A DNA stretch of 64,000 bases from Oxalobacteraceae bacterium AB_14 (GTDB lineage Bacteria > Pseudomonadota > Gammaproteobacteria > Burkholderiales > Burkholderiaceae_D), in the NCBI GenBank assembly GCA_000381565.1, contig KB906725.1, positions 88,515 through 152,514 on the forward strand, given 5' to 3'. Below, one piece after another: positions 34,727-44,368 of the stretch (positions within the stretch are counted from its first letter, which is position 1; every line of letters starts with the position of its first letter). A program made the translations under genes and the position numbers. The notes below the pieces were generated by a model, which saw nothing but the letters and a program-made list of their open reading frames with translations, was not told the origin of the DNA and did no database searches.

Positions 34727-36697
34727 ATGACATCAGCCACCACCATCACCGCGCCCTTCGGCGCCTGGCCATCGACCATCAGCGCCGCGCGCGTGGCCGC
34801 CGGCGCCACGCCGCTGTCCACGCTGATGCTGGGCGGCGCCGATGGCAGCGATATCTTCTGGCTGGCCGGCCGCGCCGCCGAGGCGGGCCGCAACACCCTG
34901 CTGCGCCACCACGGCGTGACCACTGGCGAACTGACGCCGGCCCCCTTCAATGTACGCAGCCGGGTACACGAATACGGCGGCGGCGCCTATACGGTGGACG
35001 GCGATACCATCTATTTTTCCCATTTTGCCGACAATGTCGTCTACAAACTTGATGTAGCCGACGACGGCGCGGTGCCCGTGGCGCTGACCAAGGCCGGCAA
35101 GCAGCGCTTCGCCGACTTCGTGGCGGACCGCGTGCGCGGACGCCTGATCGGCGTGCGCGAGCTGCACCAGGATGAGGCGAGCGATCCGCACGCGCAGCCG
35201 GCCAACACCATCTGCGCCATCGACGCCGACGGCGGCGAGACCGTGCTGGCGCAGGGCGCCGACTTCTACTCGTCGCCGCGCCTGTCGCCGGACGGCCGCT
35301 CGCTGGCCTGGCTGAGCTGGGACCATCCGCGCATGCCGTGGCAGGGCACCACCCTGTGGCTGGCCGACATCGGTGACGGCGGCGCGCTGGCCGCGCCGGT
35401 GCGCATCGCCGGCGGCGCCGAGGAATCGATCTGCCAGCCCGAATGGTCGCCGGACGGCCTGCTGCACTTCGTCTCCGACCGCAGCGGCTGGTGGAACCTG
35501 TACCGCCTGTGCCGCGAGCGCGATCGCACCGAGGGCCTGTGCCCGATGGAGGCGGAATTCGCCTCGCCGCATTGGACCTTCGGGAGCTCGATGTACGGCT
35601 TCCGCTCGGCCTCCGAAATCATCTGCACCTACATCGACCAGGGCGTGAGCCGCCTGGCGCGCCTGCTGCCGGGCAGCGGCAAGCTGGAAGCGATCGCCAA
35701 TCCCTACGAGGAAATCCGCGAACTGCGCGTGGCCAAGGGCTACATCGCCATGCTGGCCGGCGGCCCGGCCATCCCGCTGGAGCTGGCGCGCATCGACTTC
35801 ACCGAGGAGGGCGTGGAGATCCTGGCGCAGTCGATCGAGGAGTTGCCGGACGAAGGCTACCTGTCCATCCCGTCCGGCATCAGCTACGCCAGCGCCAACG
35901 GCCGCACCTCGCACGCCTTCTTCTACCCGCCGCGCAACCGCGACGTGACGGCGCCCGAGGGCAGCAAGCCGCCGGTGATCGTCATCAGCCACGGCGGCCC
36001 GACCGGCATGACCGTCAACACGCTGAACCTCAAGACCCAGTTCTGGACCAGCCGCGGCTTCGGCGTGCTTGATGTGAACTACGGCGGCAGCACCGGCTTC
36101 GGCCGCGCCTACCGCGACCTGCTCAAGGGCCAGTGGGGCATCGTCGATGTCGAGGACTGCGTGGCCGGCGCACAGGCGCTGGTCGAACGCGGCCTGGCCG
36201 ATGGCGAACGCCTGATCATCCGCGGCGGCAGCGCCGGCGGCCTGACCACGCTGTGCGCGCTGACCTTCCACCATGTGTTCAAGGTGGGCGCCAGCTATTA
36301 CGGCGTGTCCGACCTCAAGGGCCTGGACCAGGACTCGCACAAGTTCGAATCGCACTACAATGAGTACCTGATCGCGCCGCAGCCGCAGGCCGAGGCGCTG
36401 TACCAGGCCCGCTCGCCGATCAACCACACCGACCAGCTGGCGCGCCCGATGATCTTCTTCCAGGGCCTGGACGACAAGGTGGTGCCGCCGCAGCAATCGG
36501 AGATGATGGTCGACGCGCTGAAGGCGCGCGGCGTGCCGGTGGCCTACGTGCCGTTGGAAGGCGAAGGCCACGGCTTCCGCAAGGGTGAGAACATCGTCCG
36601 CACGCTGGAGGCGGAACTGTACTTCTACCAGCGGATGTTCGGCCTGCACGACCCGGCCGCCGCGCCGCCGGTACACATCGATAACCTGAAAGACTGA
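34727..36697 (+). CDS. S9 family prolyl oligopeptidase-type peptidase
   Basis: A 656-residue serine peptidase of the acylaminoacyl-peptidase/dipeptidyl-peptidase group (S9C-like). The N-terminal beta-propeller contains [20 protein letters not shown] and [20 protein letters not shown]. The C-terminal alpha/beta hydrolase has nucleophile Ser502 in GGSAGGL, Asp in [12 protein letters not shown], and His in GEGHGFRK. No signal peptide, so cytosolic. TTTGGAGA precedes ATG 34727. The SNF2 helicase gene starts 6 bases after the stop, so they share a transcript. Confidence 0.9.
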   Translation: MTSATTITAPFGAWPSTISAARVAAGATPLSTLMLGGADGSDIFWLAGRAAEAGRNTLLRHHGVTTGELTPAPFNVRSRVHEYGGGAYTVDGDTIYFSHFADNVVYKLDVADDGAVPVALTKAGKQRFADFVADRVRGRLIGVRELHQDEASDPHAQPANTICAIDADGGETVLAQGADFYSSPRLSPDGRSLAWLSWDHPRMPWQGTTLWLADIGDGGALAAPVRIAGGAEESICQPEWSPDGLLHFVSDRSGWWNLYRLCRERDRTEGLCPMEAEFASPHWTFGSSMYGFRSASEIICTYIDQGVSRLARLLPGSGKLEAIANPYEEIRELRVAKGYIAMLAGGPAIPLELARIDFTEEGVEILAQSIEELPDEGYLSIPSGISYASANGRTSHAFFYPPRNRDVTAPEGSKPPVIVISHGGPTGMTVNTLNLKTQFWTSRGFGVLDVNYGGSTGFGRAYRDLLKGQWGIVDVEDCVAGAQALVERGLADGERLIIRGGSAGGLTTLCALTFHHVFKVGASYYGVSDLKGLDQDSHKFESHYNEYLIAPQPQAEALYQARSPINHTDQLARPMIFFQGLDDKVVPPQQSEMMVDALKARGVPVAYVPLEGEGHGFRKGENIVRTLEAELYFYQRMFGLHDPAAAPPVHIDNLKD

Positions 36698-36703
36698 CCC
36701 CGC

Positions 36704-39700
36704 ATGGCCGACGCTAAGCTGCTCGCCGAATTTGACGCGCTTGAATTCAACGAAAAAATGATACTGGCGCTGCTCGCCCTGATCGGCGAGCCGGTGGGAC
36801 GCACGGCCATCCTCGATCACCTGAACCATGCCCGCATCGAGGACAAGGACGGCAATGCCTATGGCGTCGGCACGCTGGACGAATCGATGCGCAAGCTGGA
36901 ACGGCTGGCCTTCATCAGCATCGTGACGGGGCGCGGCTTCGCCTGCAACCCCAAGCTGCGCTGGCCGGCGATGCGCGCCTCGATCGGCACGCACGCGCTG
37001 GACGACTTGTGCAGCGCCTACGACGAGCTGACGCCGATGCGCCAGACCTGGAACAGCTTCGAGCCGCGCAGCTACCGCGCCGGCATGGCGCGCCTGCGCA
37101 TGGGCCTTCTGCGCGGCCTGGCGCCGCAGCAGATCCACCCGGTGCTGGCGTTCTGCCTGGGCAGCTACGAAGCGGCGCAGCTGCACCCCATTGTCGACAT
37201 CTTCGGCCGGCCTTTCGAGCCGGGCATGCTGGCGCGCGTGCACCCTCTGCTGCAGGATGACGTGCTGATGGTGCTGCTGCAAAACGCCCAGCATGAATTC
37301 CTGACGGTGCCGGTGATCCGCGAATTCTGCGAACAGCACATGCAGCGCCGCCTGGCGGCCAGGGACGACATCAGCCCCGAGCTGCGCATGGCGCTGGCGG
37401 AAGACGCCATCCTGTGCGGCCGCCTGGACGACGCCAAGCGCTACCTGGAACGCACCGCCGGGCCGCAAAGCCAGTACCTCGCCAGCGCGGTGGTGCTGCT
37501 GCGCGGCGCCAGCGGCGCGGCCATCGTCGGCTTCGACGCGGCGCTGAAGACGCTGCGCCGCGACACCGGCAAACGCAAGCACCTGTTCACCGGCATGTCC
37601 GGCTACCTGTACCTGCTGTCGATGCTGCGCAGCGGCGACGCCAAGCACCTGAAGGCGGCCGAGGCCTATCTCGAGATCGCCGTGCGCACGCCGCAGAACC
37701 ACGACACCGCCGTGCACCAGCAGATCGACATGCTGCGCCAGATCCGCGCCGGCACCATGCAGACCGACGCCGTCGCCGCGCTGGCCTGGGACAACAGCCT
37801 GCAAACGCAGATGTTCCAGTGCCTGCTGTATTTCTGGCTGTCGCTGCCGCAGCTGTCCGAGCGCAAGGCGCAGCTGCAGGAGCTGGCGCAGAACGCCGAG
37901 CGCGCCGGCTACCTGTTCATCGCCGGCCAGGCCGCCTGCCTGCTGGGCCACCTGGGCGACGTCGAACAGCAGCGCCACGCCAACGCGCTGCGCTCGCGCC
38001 TGGGCTACCCCGACATGAGCGTGTGGTTCGAGCGCCAGGAAGCCTGGCAGCGGCAGCTGACGGCGCTGATCAACCTCCAGCAGCCCGCCGCCGCCGACGC
38101 CGCCGGCAGCACGCGCCTGGTGTGGATGCTGAACTACGACAACCGCCACGGCCTGACCAACGTCGCGCCGGTCGAGCAGAAGCGCGATGCGCGCGGCCTG
38201 TGGAGCAAGGGCCGCGCCGTCGGCCTGAAACGCTTGCGCTTCGAGGCCGAGCAGTTCGACTTCCTGACGCCGCAGGACGTCCGCGCCTCCGAGGCGATCT
38301 CGGTGGCGCACCGCAGCTACCAGTCCAGCGGCCTCGCTTACGAGATCGATCCGCAGCGCGCAGCGTCGGCGCTGATCGGTCATCCGCTGCTGTTCTGGGC
38401 CGACGCGCCGGACACGCGGGTGGAAATGCTGGCCGGCGAGCCTGAGCTGCTGATCAAGAAAAGCCCCGGCAACCTGGAACTGCGCCTGCAACCGGCCATC
38501 CCGGACGACAGCTCCGCCGTCATCGTCAGCAAGGAGACGCCGACCCGCCTGCGCGTGGTCACCATCCTCGACGAGCACCGCCGCATCGCCGCCATCGTCG
38601 GCAACGGCTTGAACGTGCCGGCCCACGCCGAGCAGCAGGTGCTGCACGCGATCAGCTCCATCTCCTCGCTGGTGACGGTGCAGTCGGAAATCGGCGGCGC
38701 CGCGCCAGACATGGAGCAGGTGGAGGCCGACATGCGCCTGCACCTGCACCTGCTGCCCTACCAGCACGGCCTGAAAATGCAGGTGCTGGTGCGCCCGCTG
38801 GCCAACGGCGCTTATTACGCACCCGGCGCCGGCGCCGACAGCGTGATCGCGGACGTCAACGGCAAGCCGGTACAGGCGCGCCGCAAGCTGATCGACGAAC
38901 GCGACGCCGAGCGCGAACTGATCGCCAAGTGCCCGGTGCTGGAAGCGGCAGAGCAGGAACACGGCGAATGGCTGCTGGGCCAACCGGCGCTGTGCCTGCA
39001 ACTGCTGGTCGAGCTTCAGGAGATGACCCCGGACAGCATCGTGCTGGCCTGGCCGGAAGGCGAAAGCTTCCGCGTGACGGCCAAGGTGGAAACCAGGCAG
39101 CTGCGCCTGGCCATCAAGAGCAACAAGGACTGGTTCGCGGCCAGCGGCGAATTGCAGATCGACGAAGGCAAAGTCATGGATCTGAAAACGCTGCTGGAGC
39201 TGATGCAGAAGAGCCAGAGCCGCTTCGTGGAACTGGGCGAGAACCGCTACCTGGCGCTGACCGAGGAACTGCACCGCCGCCTGATGGAAGTGTCGGTCTA
39301 CGGCGAGATCACCAACGACGGCGTGCGCGTGCATCCGCTGGCGTCGTTCGCGCTGGAGGAACTGGCCGACGATATCGGCGGCCTGAAATCGGACAAGCTG
39401 TGGAAGGAGCACCTGGCACGCATGGAGGCGCAGGCGGCCTTCGTGCCGCAGCTGCCGAGCACTCTGCAGGCGGAATTGCGCGACTACCAGCTGGAAGGCT
39501 TCAACTGGCTGTCGCGCCTCGCCAGCTGGGGCGTGGGCGCCTGCCTGGCCGACGATATGGGCCTGGGCAAGACGCTGCAGGCGCTGGCGCTGATCCTGTC
39601 GCGCGCGCCGCAGGGCCCGACCCTGGTGGTGGCGCCGACCTCCGTCTGCATGAACTGGATCAGCGAAGCCGCGCGCTTCGCGCCGACCCTGAAGGTGAAG

Positions 39701-40867
39701 CTGTTCGGCCCCGGCGACCGCGCCGAGACCATGTCCACCTTGCAGCCCTACGACCTGGTGGTGACCAGCTACGGCCTGCTGCAGCTGGAGTCCGCGCTGT
39801 TCGCCGGCGTGCAGTGGAACACCATCGTGCTCGATGAGGCGCAGGCGATCAAGAACGGCGCCACCAAGCGCTCGCAGGCCGTGATGGCGCTCAAGGGCGA
39901 GTTCCGCATGATCGCCACCGGCACGCCGCTGGAGAACCATCTGGGCGAGTTGTGGAACCTGTTCCGCTTCATCAATCCTGGCCTGCTGGGCAGCATCGAG
40001 CAATTCAACCTGCGCTTCGCGGCGCCGATCGAAAAGCCGCAGGACCATCGCGCCGAAGTGGGCGCGCGCAACCGCCTGCGGCGTTTGATCCAGCCGTTCA
40101 TGCTGCGCCGGACCAAGGCGCAGGTGCTGACCGAGCTGCCGTCGCGCACCGAGATCACGATGGAGGTCGACCTGTCGGCGGACGAAACGGCGCTGTACGA
40201 ATCGCTGCGCCGCGCCGCGCTGGAAAACCTGGCCGCCGTCGAAGGTCCGGCCGAGAAGAAATCGATCCAGATCCTGGCCGAGATCATGCGGCTGCGGCGT
40301 GCCTGCTGCAACCCCAACCTGGTGGCGCCGGAACTGGGCCTGGCCAGCAGCAAGCTGGCGGCCTTCGCGCACCTGCTGGAAGGCTTGCTGGAGAACCGCC
40401 ACAAGGTGCTGGTGTTCAGCCAGTTCGTCGATCACCTGTCGCTGATCCGCGCCCACCTGGACGCCAACAGCATCAGCTATCAATACCTGGACGGCTCGAC
40501 ACCGATGGCCGAGCGCAAGAAGCGCGTCGACCGGTTCCAGGCCGGCGAGGGCGAGGTGTTCCTCATCAGCCTGAAAGCGGGCGGCGTCGGCATCAACCTG
40601 ACCGCCGCCGACTACGTGATCCACATGGACCCGTGGTGGAACCCGGCGGTGGAAGACCAGGCCTCGGACCGCGCGCACCGCATGGGCCAGTTGCGGCCGG
40701 TGACCATCTACCGGCTGGTGGCGCGCCATACGATCGAGGAGGGCATCGTCGACCTGCACCAGCACAAGCGCGACCTGGCCGACAGCCTGCTCGAAGGCAG
40801 CGACGTATCGGGCCGCATGACGGCCTCCGATATGTTGAACATGCTGCAAGAGGGAATGCGAAAGTAG
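36704..40867 (+). CDS. Large SNF2/Rad54 family DEAD/DEAH helicase
   Basis: A 1387-residue protein. The last about 480 residues are a SNF2-type ATPase: ELRDYQLEGFNWLSRLASWG, Walker A DDMGLGKT (residues 950-957), DEAQ (1044-1047), then the helicase C domain with QFVDHLSLIRAHL, GVGINLTAADYVIHMDPWWN and ASDRAHRMGQ. The first about 900 residues contain helical, TPR-like repeats (about 100-450) and beta-rich segments (about 480-880) that I cannot assign to a family. Similar bacterial SNF2 proteins are thought to act on DNA-protein complexes or transcription complexes. The gene follows the S9 peptidase by 6 bases. A small hairpin (40871-40887) follows the stop. Confidence 0.88.
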   Translation: MADAKLLAEFDALEFNEKMILALLALIGEPVGRTAILDHLNHARIEDKDGNAYGVGTLDESMRKLERLAFISIVTGRGFACNPKLRWPAMRASIGTHALDDLCSAYDELTPMRQTWNSFEPRSYRAGMARLRMGLLRGLAPQQIHPVLAFCLGSYEAAQLHPIVDIFGRPFEPGMLARVHPLLQDDVLMVLLQNAQHEFLTVPVIREFCEQHMQRRLAARDDISPELRMALAEDAILCGRLDDAKRYLERTAGPQSQYLASAVVLLRGASGAAIVGFDAALKTLRRDTGKRKHLFTGMSGYLYLLSMLRSGDAKHLKAAEAYLEIAVRTPQNHDTAVHQQIDMLRQIRAGTMQTDAVAALAWDNSLQTQMFQCLLYFWLSLPQLSERKAQLQELAQNAERAGYLFIAGQAACLLGHLGDVEQQRHANALRSRLGYPDMSVWFERQEAWQRQLTALINLQQPAAADAAGSTRLVWMLNYDNRHGLTNVAPVEQKRDARGLWSKGRAVGLKRLRFEAEQFDFLTPQDVRASEAISVAHRSYQSSGLAYEIDPQRAASALIGHPLLFWADAPDTRVEMLAGEPELLIKKSPGNLELRLQPAIPDDSSAVIVSKETPTRLRVVTILDEHRRIAAIVGNGLNVPAHAEQQVLHAISSISSLVTVQSEIGGAAPDMEQVEADMRLHLHLLPYQHGLKMQVLVRPLANGAYYAPGAGADSVIADVNGKPVQARRKLIDERDAERELIAKCPVLEAAEQEHGEWLLGQPALCLQLLVELQEMTPDSIVLAWPEGESFRVTAKVETRQLRLAIKSNKDWFAASGELQIDEGKVMDLKTLLELMQKSQSRFVELGENRYLALTEELHRRLMEVSVYGEITNDGVRVHPLASFALEELADDIGGLKSDKLWKEHLARMEAQAAFVPQLPSTLQAELRDYQLEGFNWLSRLASWGVGACLADDMGLGKTLQALALILSRAPQGPTLVVAPTSVCMNWISEAARFAPTLKVKLFGPGDRAETMSTLQPYDLVVTSYGLLQLESALFAGVQWNTIVLDEAQAIKNGATKRSQAVMALKGEFRMIATGTPLENHLGELWNLFRFINPGLLGSIEQFNLRFAAPIEKPQDHRAEVGARNRLRRLIQPFMLRRTKAQVLTELPSRTEITMEVDLSADETALYESLRRAALENLAAVEGPAEKKSIQILAEIMRLRRACCNPNLVAPELGLASSKLAAFAHLLEGLLENRHKVLVFSQFVDHLSLIRAHLDANSISYQYLDGSTPMAERKKRVDRFQAGEGEVFLISLKAGGVGINLTAADYVIHMDPWWNPAVEDQASDRAHRMGQLRPVTIYRLVARHTIEEGIVDLHQHKRDLADSLLEGSDVSGRMTASDMLNMLQEGMRK

Positions 40868-40870
40868 ATG

Positions 40871-40887
40871 TCCGGTTACAAACCGGA
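40871..40887. other. Short hairpin after the SNF2 gene
   Basis: TCCGGTT-ACA-AACCGGA, a 7-bp perfect stem immediately after the stop at 40867, without a T-tract. It may be a weak terminator or a processing site. Confidence 0.4.
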
Positions 40888-40970
40888 TGCGCTCAAACCT
40901 GCGGATTAATGATAATCTCCTTCGCTTCGGCCCGGTACGCCCGGCCATTTTATCGACAAGGCTGTTCAAG

Positions 40971-42914
40971 ATGATCAAGACAAATATCGCACTGGCTGTA
41001 TTGATGACGACGCTCGCCGTCGCACCAGCCGGCGCCACCACGCACCACAAGACCACGCATACCTCGGCCAAGAGCGGCGGCAAGAGCGGCAGCAAGACTG
41101 GCAGCCATACGGCCCACGCGAAAAGCGGCAAGTCCGGCAAGGGCGCCAAAGCCGGCGGCAAAATCAACAGCACCGGCAAGCACGGCAAGACGAAAGCCGC
41201 CGCCGTCGCCGCACCATCGCTGAAGCCGTCCGGCACGCCGGAACGCCGCCAGGACCGCTCCTTCGACGGCCAGAGCAGCCAGTTCCTCAACGCGCTGTGG
41301 CGCATCGATTCGGAAAGCGCGATCTATGCCGGCAAGTACGATACCGCCGCCACGCTGTCCATCCCCGACAAGGCAGGGCAAGCCAGGGAACTGGCCTTCA
41401 TCGACGAGTGGAAGCAGCGCTTCGGCGCGATCAACGCCAGTCAGTTGTCGGCCAAGCAGCGCACCGACCTGGCGCTGCTGATCAACAAGCTCGACAGCGA
41501 CCGCTTCCGCCTGACCACCTTGAAGGAATACGAGTGGAACCCGGCCAGCTACAACGTCGCCGGCCCGATCGACCTGATCCTCAACACCGAGTACGCGGCC
41601 CAGCCGCAGCGCCTGCGCACGCTGCTCAAGCGCATCGCCGGCATCCCGGCCTACTACGAGGCGGCGCGCGCCAACATCGTCAACCCGACGCGCGAACACA
41701 CGCGCCTGGCGATCGCGCAGGCGCCCGGCGTGCAGACCCTGTTGACCGAGGTGGACAAGGCGGCCCAGGCGTCGATCCTGACGCCGATGGAGAAGCAGCT
41801 GTTCACAAAGCGCGTGAACGCGGCGCTGACCGCGGTTGACGGCTACGTGGCCTTCCTGACCGAGATGGACAAGCAGATGGACACCAGCGGCCGCCGCACC
41901 TTCCGCCTGGGTAAGGAACTGTACGAGCAGAAGTTCGCCTTCGACATCCAGTCCGGCAGCACCGCCGAGCAGACCTACCAGAAGGCGCTGGCCGCGCGCG
42001 AAGAGCTGCTGGCCAATATGGAGCGCATCTCCGACGAGCTGTGGGACAAGACCATGGGTTCCACCGCCAAGCCGGCCGACCGCTTTGCCAAGATCGGCAT
42101 GGTGATCGACAAGCTGTCCGAGCGCCACGTCAAGCGCGAGGATTTCTTCGCCGAGATCCGCCGCCAGGTGCCGGTGTTGCAGGACTGGGTGATCAGCCAC
42201 AACCTGCTGACGCTCGATCCGAAGAAGCAGCTCGAAGTGCGGGCCACGCCCGCCTACCAGGCCGGCGTGGCGGGCGCCAGCATCGACGCGCCGGGACCGT
42301 ATCGTCCGCAGGACCGCACCTACTACAACGTGACGCCGCTCGACGGCGCGACGCCGGAGGCGGCCGAGAGCAGCCTGCGCGAGTACAACTACTGGATCCT
42401 GCAGATCCTGAATATCCACGAGGCGATACCGGGACACTATGCGCAGCTGGTGTATGCGAACAAATCGCCGTCTATCGTCAAATCCATCTTCGGCAATGGC
42501 GCGATGGTGGAGGGCTGGGCGGTGTACGGCGAGCGCATGATGCTGGAGTCCGGCTACGGCGACAACGCGCCGGAGATGTGGCTGATGTATTCGAAGTGGA
42601 ACCTGCGCAGCGTGACCAACACCATCCTCGACTACAGCGTGCACGTGCTGGGCATGACCGAGGAGCAGGCGATCGACCTGCTGACGCGCCAGGCCTTCCA
42701 GACGCGCAGCGAGGCCGTTGAGAAATGGCATCGGGTACAGGTGTCGTCGGTGCAGCTGACCAGCTATTTCAGCGGCTACAGCGAGATCATGGAATTACGC
42801 GAGCAGCGCAAGCAGCAGCTGGGCGCGAAGTTCAACCTGAAGGAATTCCACGAGCAATTCCTGAGCTACGGCAGCGCGCCGGTGCGGGTGATCAAGGGCT
42901 TGATGACGCAGTAG
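40971..42914 (+). CDS. DUF885 family secreted metallopeptidase
   Basis: A 647-residue DUF885 protein. Members carry a zinc HExxPGH motif, seen here as HEAIPGH at residues 483-489, with GWAVYGERMMLESGYG downstream. The signal peptide is LAVLMTTLAVAPAGA. Residues about 24-85 form a Lys/Gly/Ser/Thr/His-rich low-complexity linker (for example KSGKSGKGAKAGGK) before the peptidase domain begins near residue 100. This linker is unusual for the family. I start at ATG 40971, since the upstream extension to 40887 has no ribosome site and would bury the signal. It probably acts in the periplasm on peptides; substrate unknown. Confidence 0.87.
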   Translation: MIKTNIALAVLMTTLAVAPAGATTHHKTTHTSAKSGGKSGSKTGSHTAHAKSGKSGKGAKAGGKINSTGKHGKTKAAAVAAPSLKPSGTPERRQDRSFDGQSSQFLNALWRIDSESAIYAGKYDTAATLSIPDKAGQARELAFIDEWKQRFGAINASQLSAKQRTDLALLINKLDSDRFRLTTLKEYEWNPASYNVAGPIDLILNTEYAAQPQRLRTLLKRIAGIPAYYEAARANIVNPTREHTRLAIAQAPGVQTLLTEVDKAAQASILTPMEKQLFTKRVNAALTAVDGYVAFLTEMDKQMDTSGRRTFRLGKELYEQKFAFDIQSGSTAEQTYQKALAAREELLANMERISDELWDKTMGSTAKPADRFAKIGMVIDKLSERHVKREDFFAEIRRQVPVLQDWVISHNLLTLDPKKQLEVRATPAYQAGVAGASIDAPGPYRPQDRTYYNVTPLDGATPEAAESSLREYNYWILQILNIHEAIPGHYAQLVYANKSPSIVKSIFGNGAMVEGWAVYGERMMLESGYGDNAPEMWLMYSKWNLRSVTNTILDYSVHVLGMTEEQAIDLLTRQAFQTRSEAVEKWHRVQVSSVQLTSYFSGYSEIMELREQRKQQLGAKFNLKEFHEQFLSYGSAPVRVIKGLMTQ

Positions 42915-42924
42915 CATCGCATGG

Positions 42925-42952
42925 GTTTGCGCGCACTTGAGTGCGCGCAAAC
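42925..42952 (+). terminator. 12-bp perfect hairpin after the DUF885 gene
   Basis: GTTTGCGCGCAC and GTGCGCGCAAAC flank a TTGA loop, 10 bases after the stop at 42914. There is no long T-tract, so termination may be inefficient or Rho-assisted. Confidence 0.6.
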
Positions 42953-43033
42953 GACTCAACCATTGATTCGATAGGATAGTGAGCCGGCTCGCATTCTGCC
43001 CGGTTTCTGCTACGATTAAATCAGGGAGCGGTC

Positions 43034-43603
43034 ATGAATATGCCTATCAAATTCGACACACTTTCATACGCCAGAAAACTCGAGGAAGCAGGGTTGCCTC
43101 AGCAGCAAGCCGAGGCCCAGTCGCTGGCCTTGCGCGACGCATTAGCCGAGTCCACGGTGACGCCCGGCGATCTGCTATTGCTGAAGACGGATGTTGTCGC
43201 GCGCATCGAGATGCTGCGCAGCGATGTGCACGCGCTGATCGAAAAGCTGCGTAGCGAAATACAAGCGCAGATCGAAAAACTGCGTAGTGACATGCAAGGG
43301 CAGATCGAGAAGCTGCGTGGCGACCTGCAAGGGCAGATCGAGAAGCTGCGTGGCGACCTGCAAGGGCAGATCGAGAAGCTGCGTGGCGACCTGCAAGGGC
43401 AGATCGAGAAGCTGCGTAGCGACATGCAAGGGCAAATCGACGCGTTGAAAGGACAGATCGAAGCGTTGAAAGCGCAGATCGCCGAGTTGAAAGCGCACAT
43501 GAATATCCGGTTCAACATACTTTACATGCTGACCGGACTCTCCTTGGCGCTACATGGCGTAACGCTCGGCGTGCTCTTTAAAATATTGAGCCGGCTGCCA
43601 TAA
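43034..43603 (+). CDS. Coiled-coil protein with 11-residue repeats and C-terminal membrane anchor
   Basis: A 189-residue protein of the DUF1640/CCDC90-like type. A short N-terminal domain (FDTLSYARKLEEAGLPQQQA, then EAQSLALRDALAE) is followed by a long coiled coil built from 11-residue units such as QIEKLRGDLQG, and a C-terminal membrane helix (FNILYMLTGLSLALHGVTLG). Three units are identical in DNA (43301-43399), with near-identical ones on each side. Hendecad spacing suits an elongated helical bundle. GGGAGCG precedes ATG 43034. Relatives occur near mobile or stress genes; function unknown. Single gene, convergent with tatC 9 bases away. Confidence 0.8.
   Translation: MNMPIKFDTLSYARKLEEAGLPQQQAEAQSLALRDALAESTVTPGDLLLLKTDVVARIEMLRSDVHALIEKLRSEIQAQIEKLRSDMQGQIEKLRGDLQGQIEKLRGDLQGQIEKLRGDLQGQIEKLRSDMQGQIDALKGQIEALKAQIAELKAHMNIRFNILYMLTGLSLALHGVTLGVLFKILSRLP
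43268..43432 (+). repeat. 33-bp in-frame tandem repeat (five units, three identical)
   Basis: Five consecutive 33-bp units: 43268, 43301, 43334, 43367 and 43400. The middle three are identical and the outer two differ by a few bases. Flanking units on both sides are more diverged. Because 33 is divisible by 3, unit gain or loss keeps the frame. Confidence 0.92.
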
Positions 43604-43612
43604 GCCGATAAC

Positions 43613-44368
43613 TCAGGCCTTCTCTTCCGGCGCCGTCGACATGCGCACGAACATCGGCGCCACCAGCAGGCCCAGCTCAAACAGCAGGCACATCGGAACC
43701 GCCAGCGAGAACATGCTGACCGCGTCAGGCGGCGTGACGATCGCGGCAATCACGAAGGCGCCGACGATGGCGTATGGCCGTATCTCTTTCAGCTTGGCCA
43801 CAGACACCAAGCCCATACGCACCAGTATCACCACCACCACCGGCACCTCGAAGGTCGCGCCAAAGGCCAGGCACATCGACATGACGAAATCCAGGTAGTT
43901 CTCGATATCCGGCGTCACCGCGATCGAGTGCGGCGAAAACTCGGAGATGAACTGGAACACGCGCCCGAACACCAGGAAGTAGCAGAACGCCACGCCGGCC
44001 ATGAACAGCACCGACGACGAGATCACCAGCGGCGCGATCAGGCGCTTCTCGTGCGCGTACAGGCCAGGCGCCACGAAGGCCCACAGCTGGTACAGCACCC
44101 ACGGCAGCGACAGGATGATGGAGATAACCAGCGTCACCTTCATCGGCACCAGGAACGGCGAAATCACGCCGGTGGCGATCATCTTCGAGCCGACCGGCAG
44201 CGAGGCGATCATCGGCCGCGCGATGAAATCGTAGATCTGCGACGGACCGGGCCAGATCATCAGCGCGATGCAGACGATGGCAATACCGATCGATGCCTTG
44301 ACCAGACGGTCGCGCAATTCGATCAGGTGAGAGATAAAGGTCTCTTCGCCCTTTTCAGGTGTAGTCAT
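43613..44368 (-). CDS. tatC: Sec-independent protein translocase subunit TatC
   Basis: Six-helix membrane protein that receives twin-arginine signal peptides. Family signatures: FISHLIELRDRLVKASIGI at the N-terminus, the periplasmic PMIASLPVG region, VLYQLWAFVAPGLYAHEKRL, the conserved LVFGRVFQFI, and AFGATFEVPVVVVILVRMGL. Length 251 residues. The gene abuts tatB with no gap and ends the 24-gene minus-strand run. Confidence 0.96.
   Translation of the reverse strand: MTTPEKGEETFISHLIELRDRLVKASIGIAIVCIALMIWPGPSQIYDFIARPMIASLPVGSKMIATGVISPFLVPMKVTLVISIILSLPWVLYQLWAFVAPGLYAHEKRLIAPLVISSSVLFMAGVAFCYFLVFGRVFQFISEFSPHSIAVTPDIENYLDFVMSMCLAFGATFEVPVVVVILVRMGLVSVAKLKEIRPYAIVGAFVIAAIVTPPDAVSMFSLAVPMCLLFELGLLVAPMFVRMSTAPEEKA

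Noticed and set aside
34733..41305. A 2190-codon open frame on the minus strand
   Set aside because: It is antisense to the S9 peptidase, SNF2 helicase and DUF885 genes, whose products have clear motifs. Its translation is low-complexity Arg/Ala/His/Gln-rich, as expected from a GC-rich shadow frame.
43268..43432. Regular 33-bp repeats as a possible CRISPR array
   Set aside because: Units are contiguous with no spacers and lie in frame in a coiled-coil gene.
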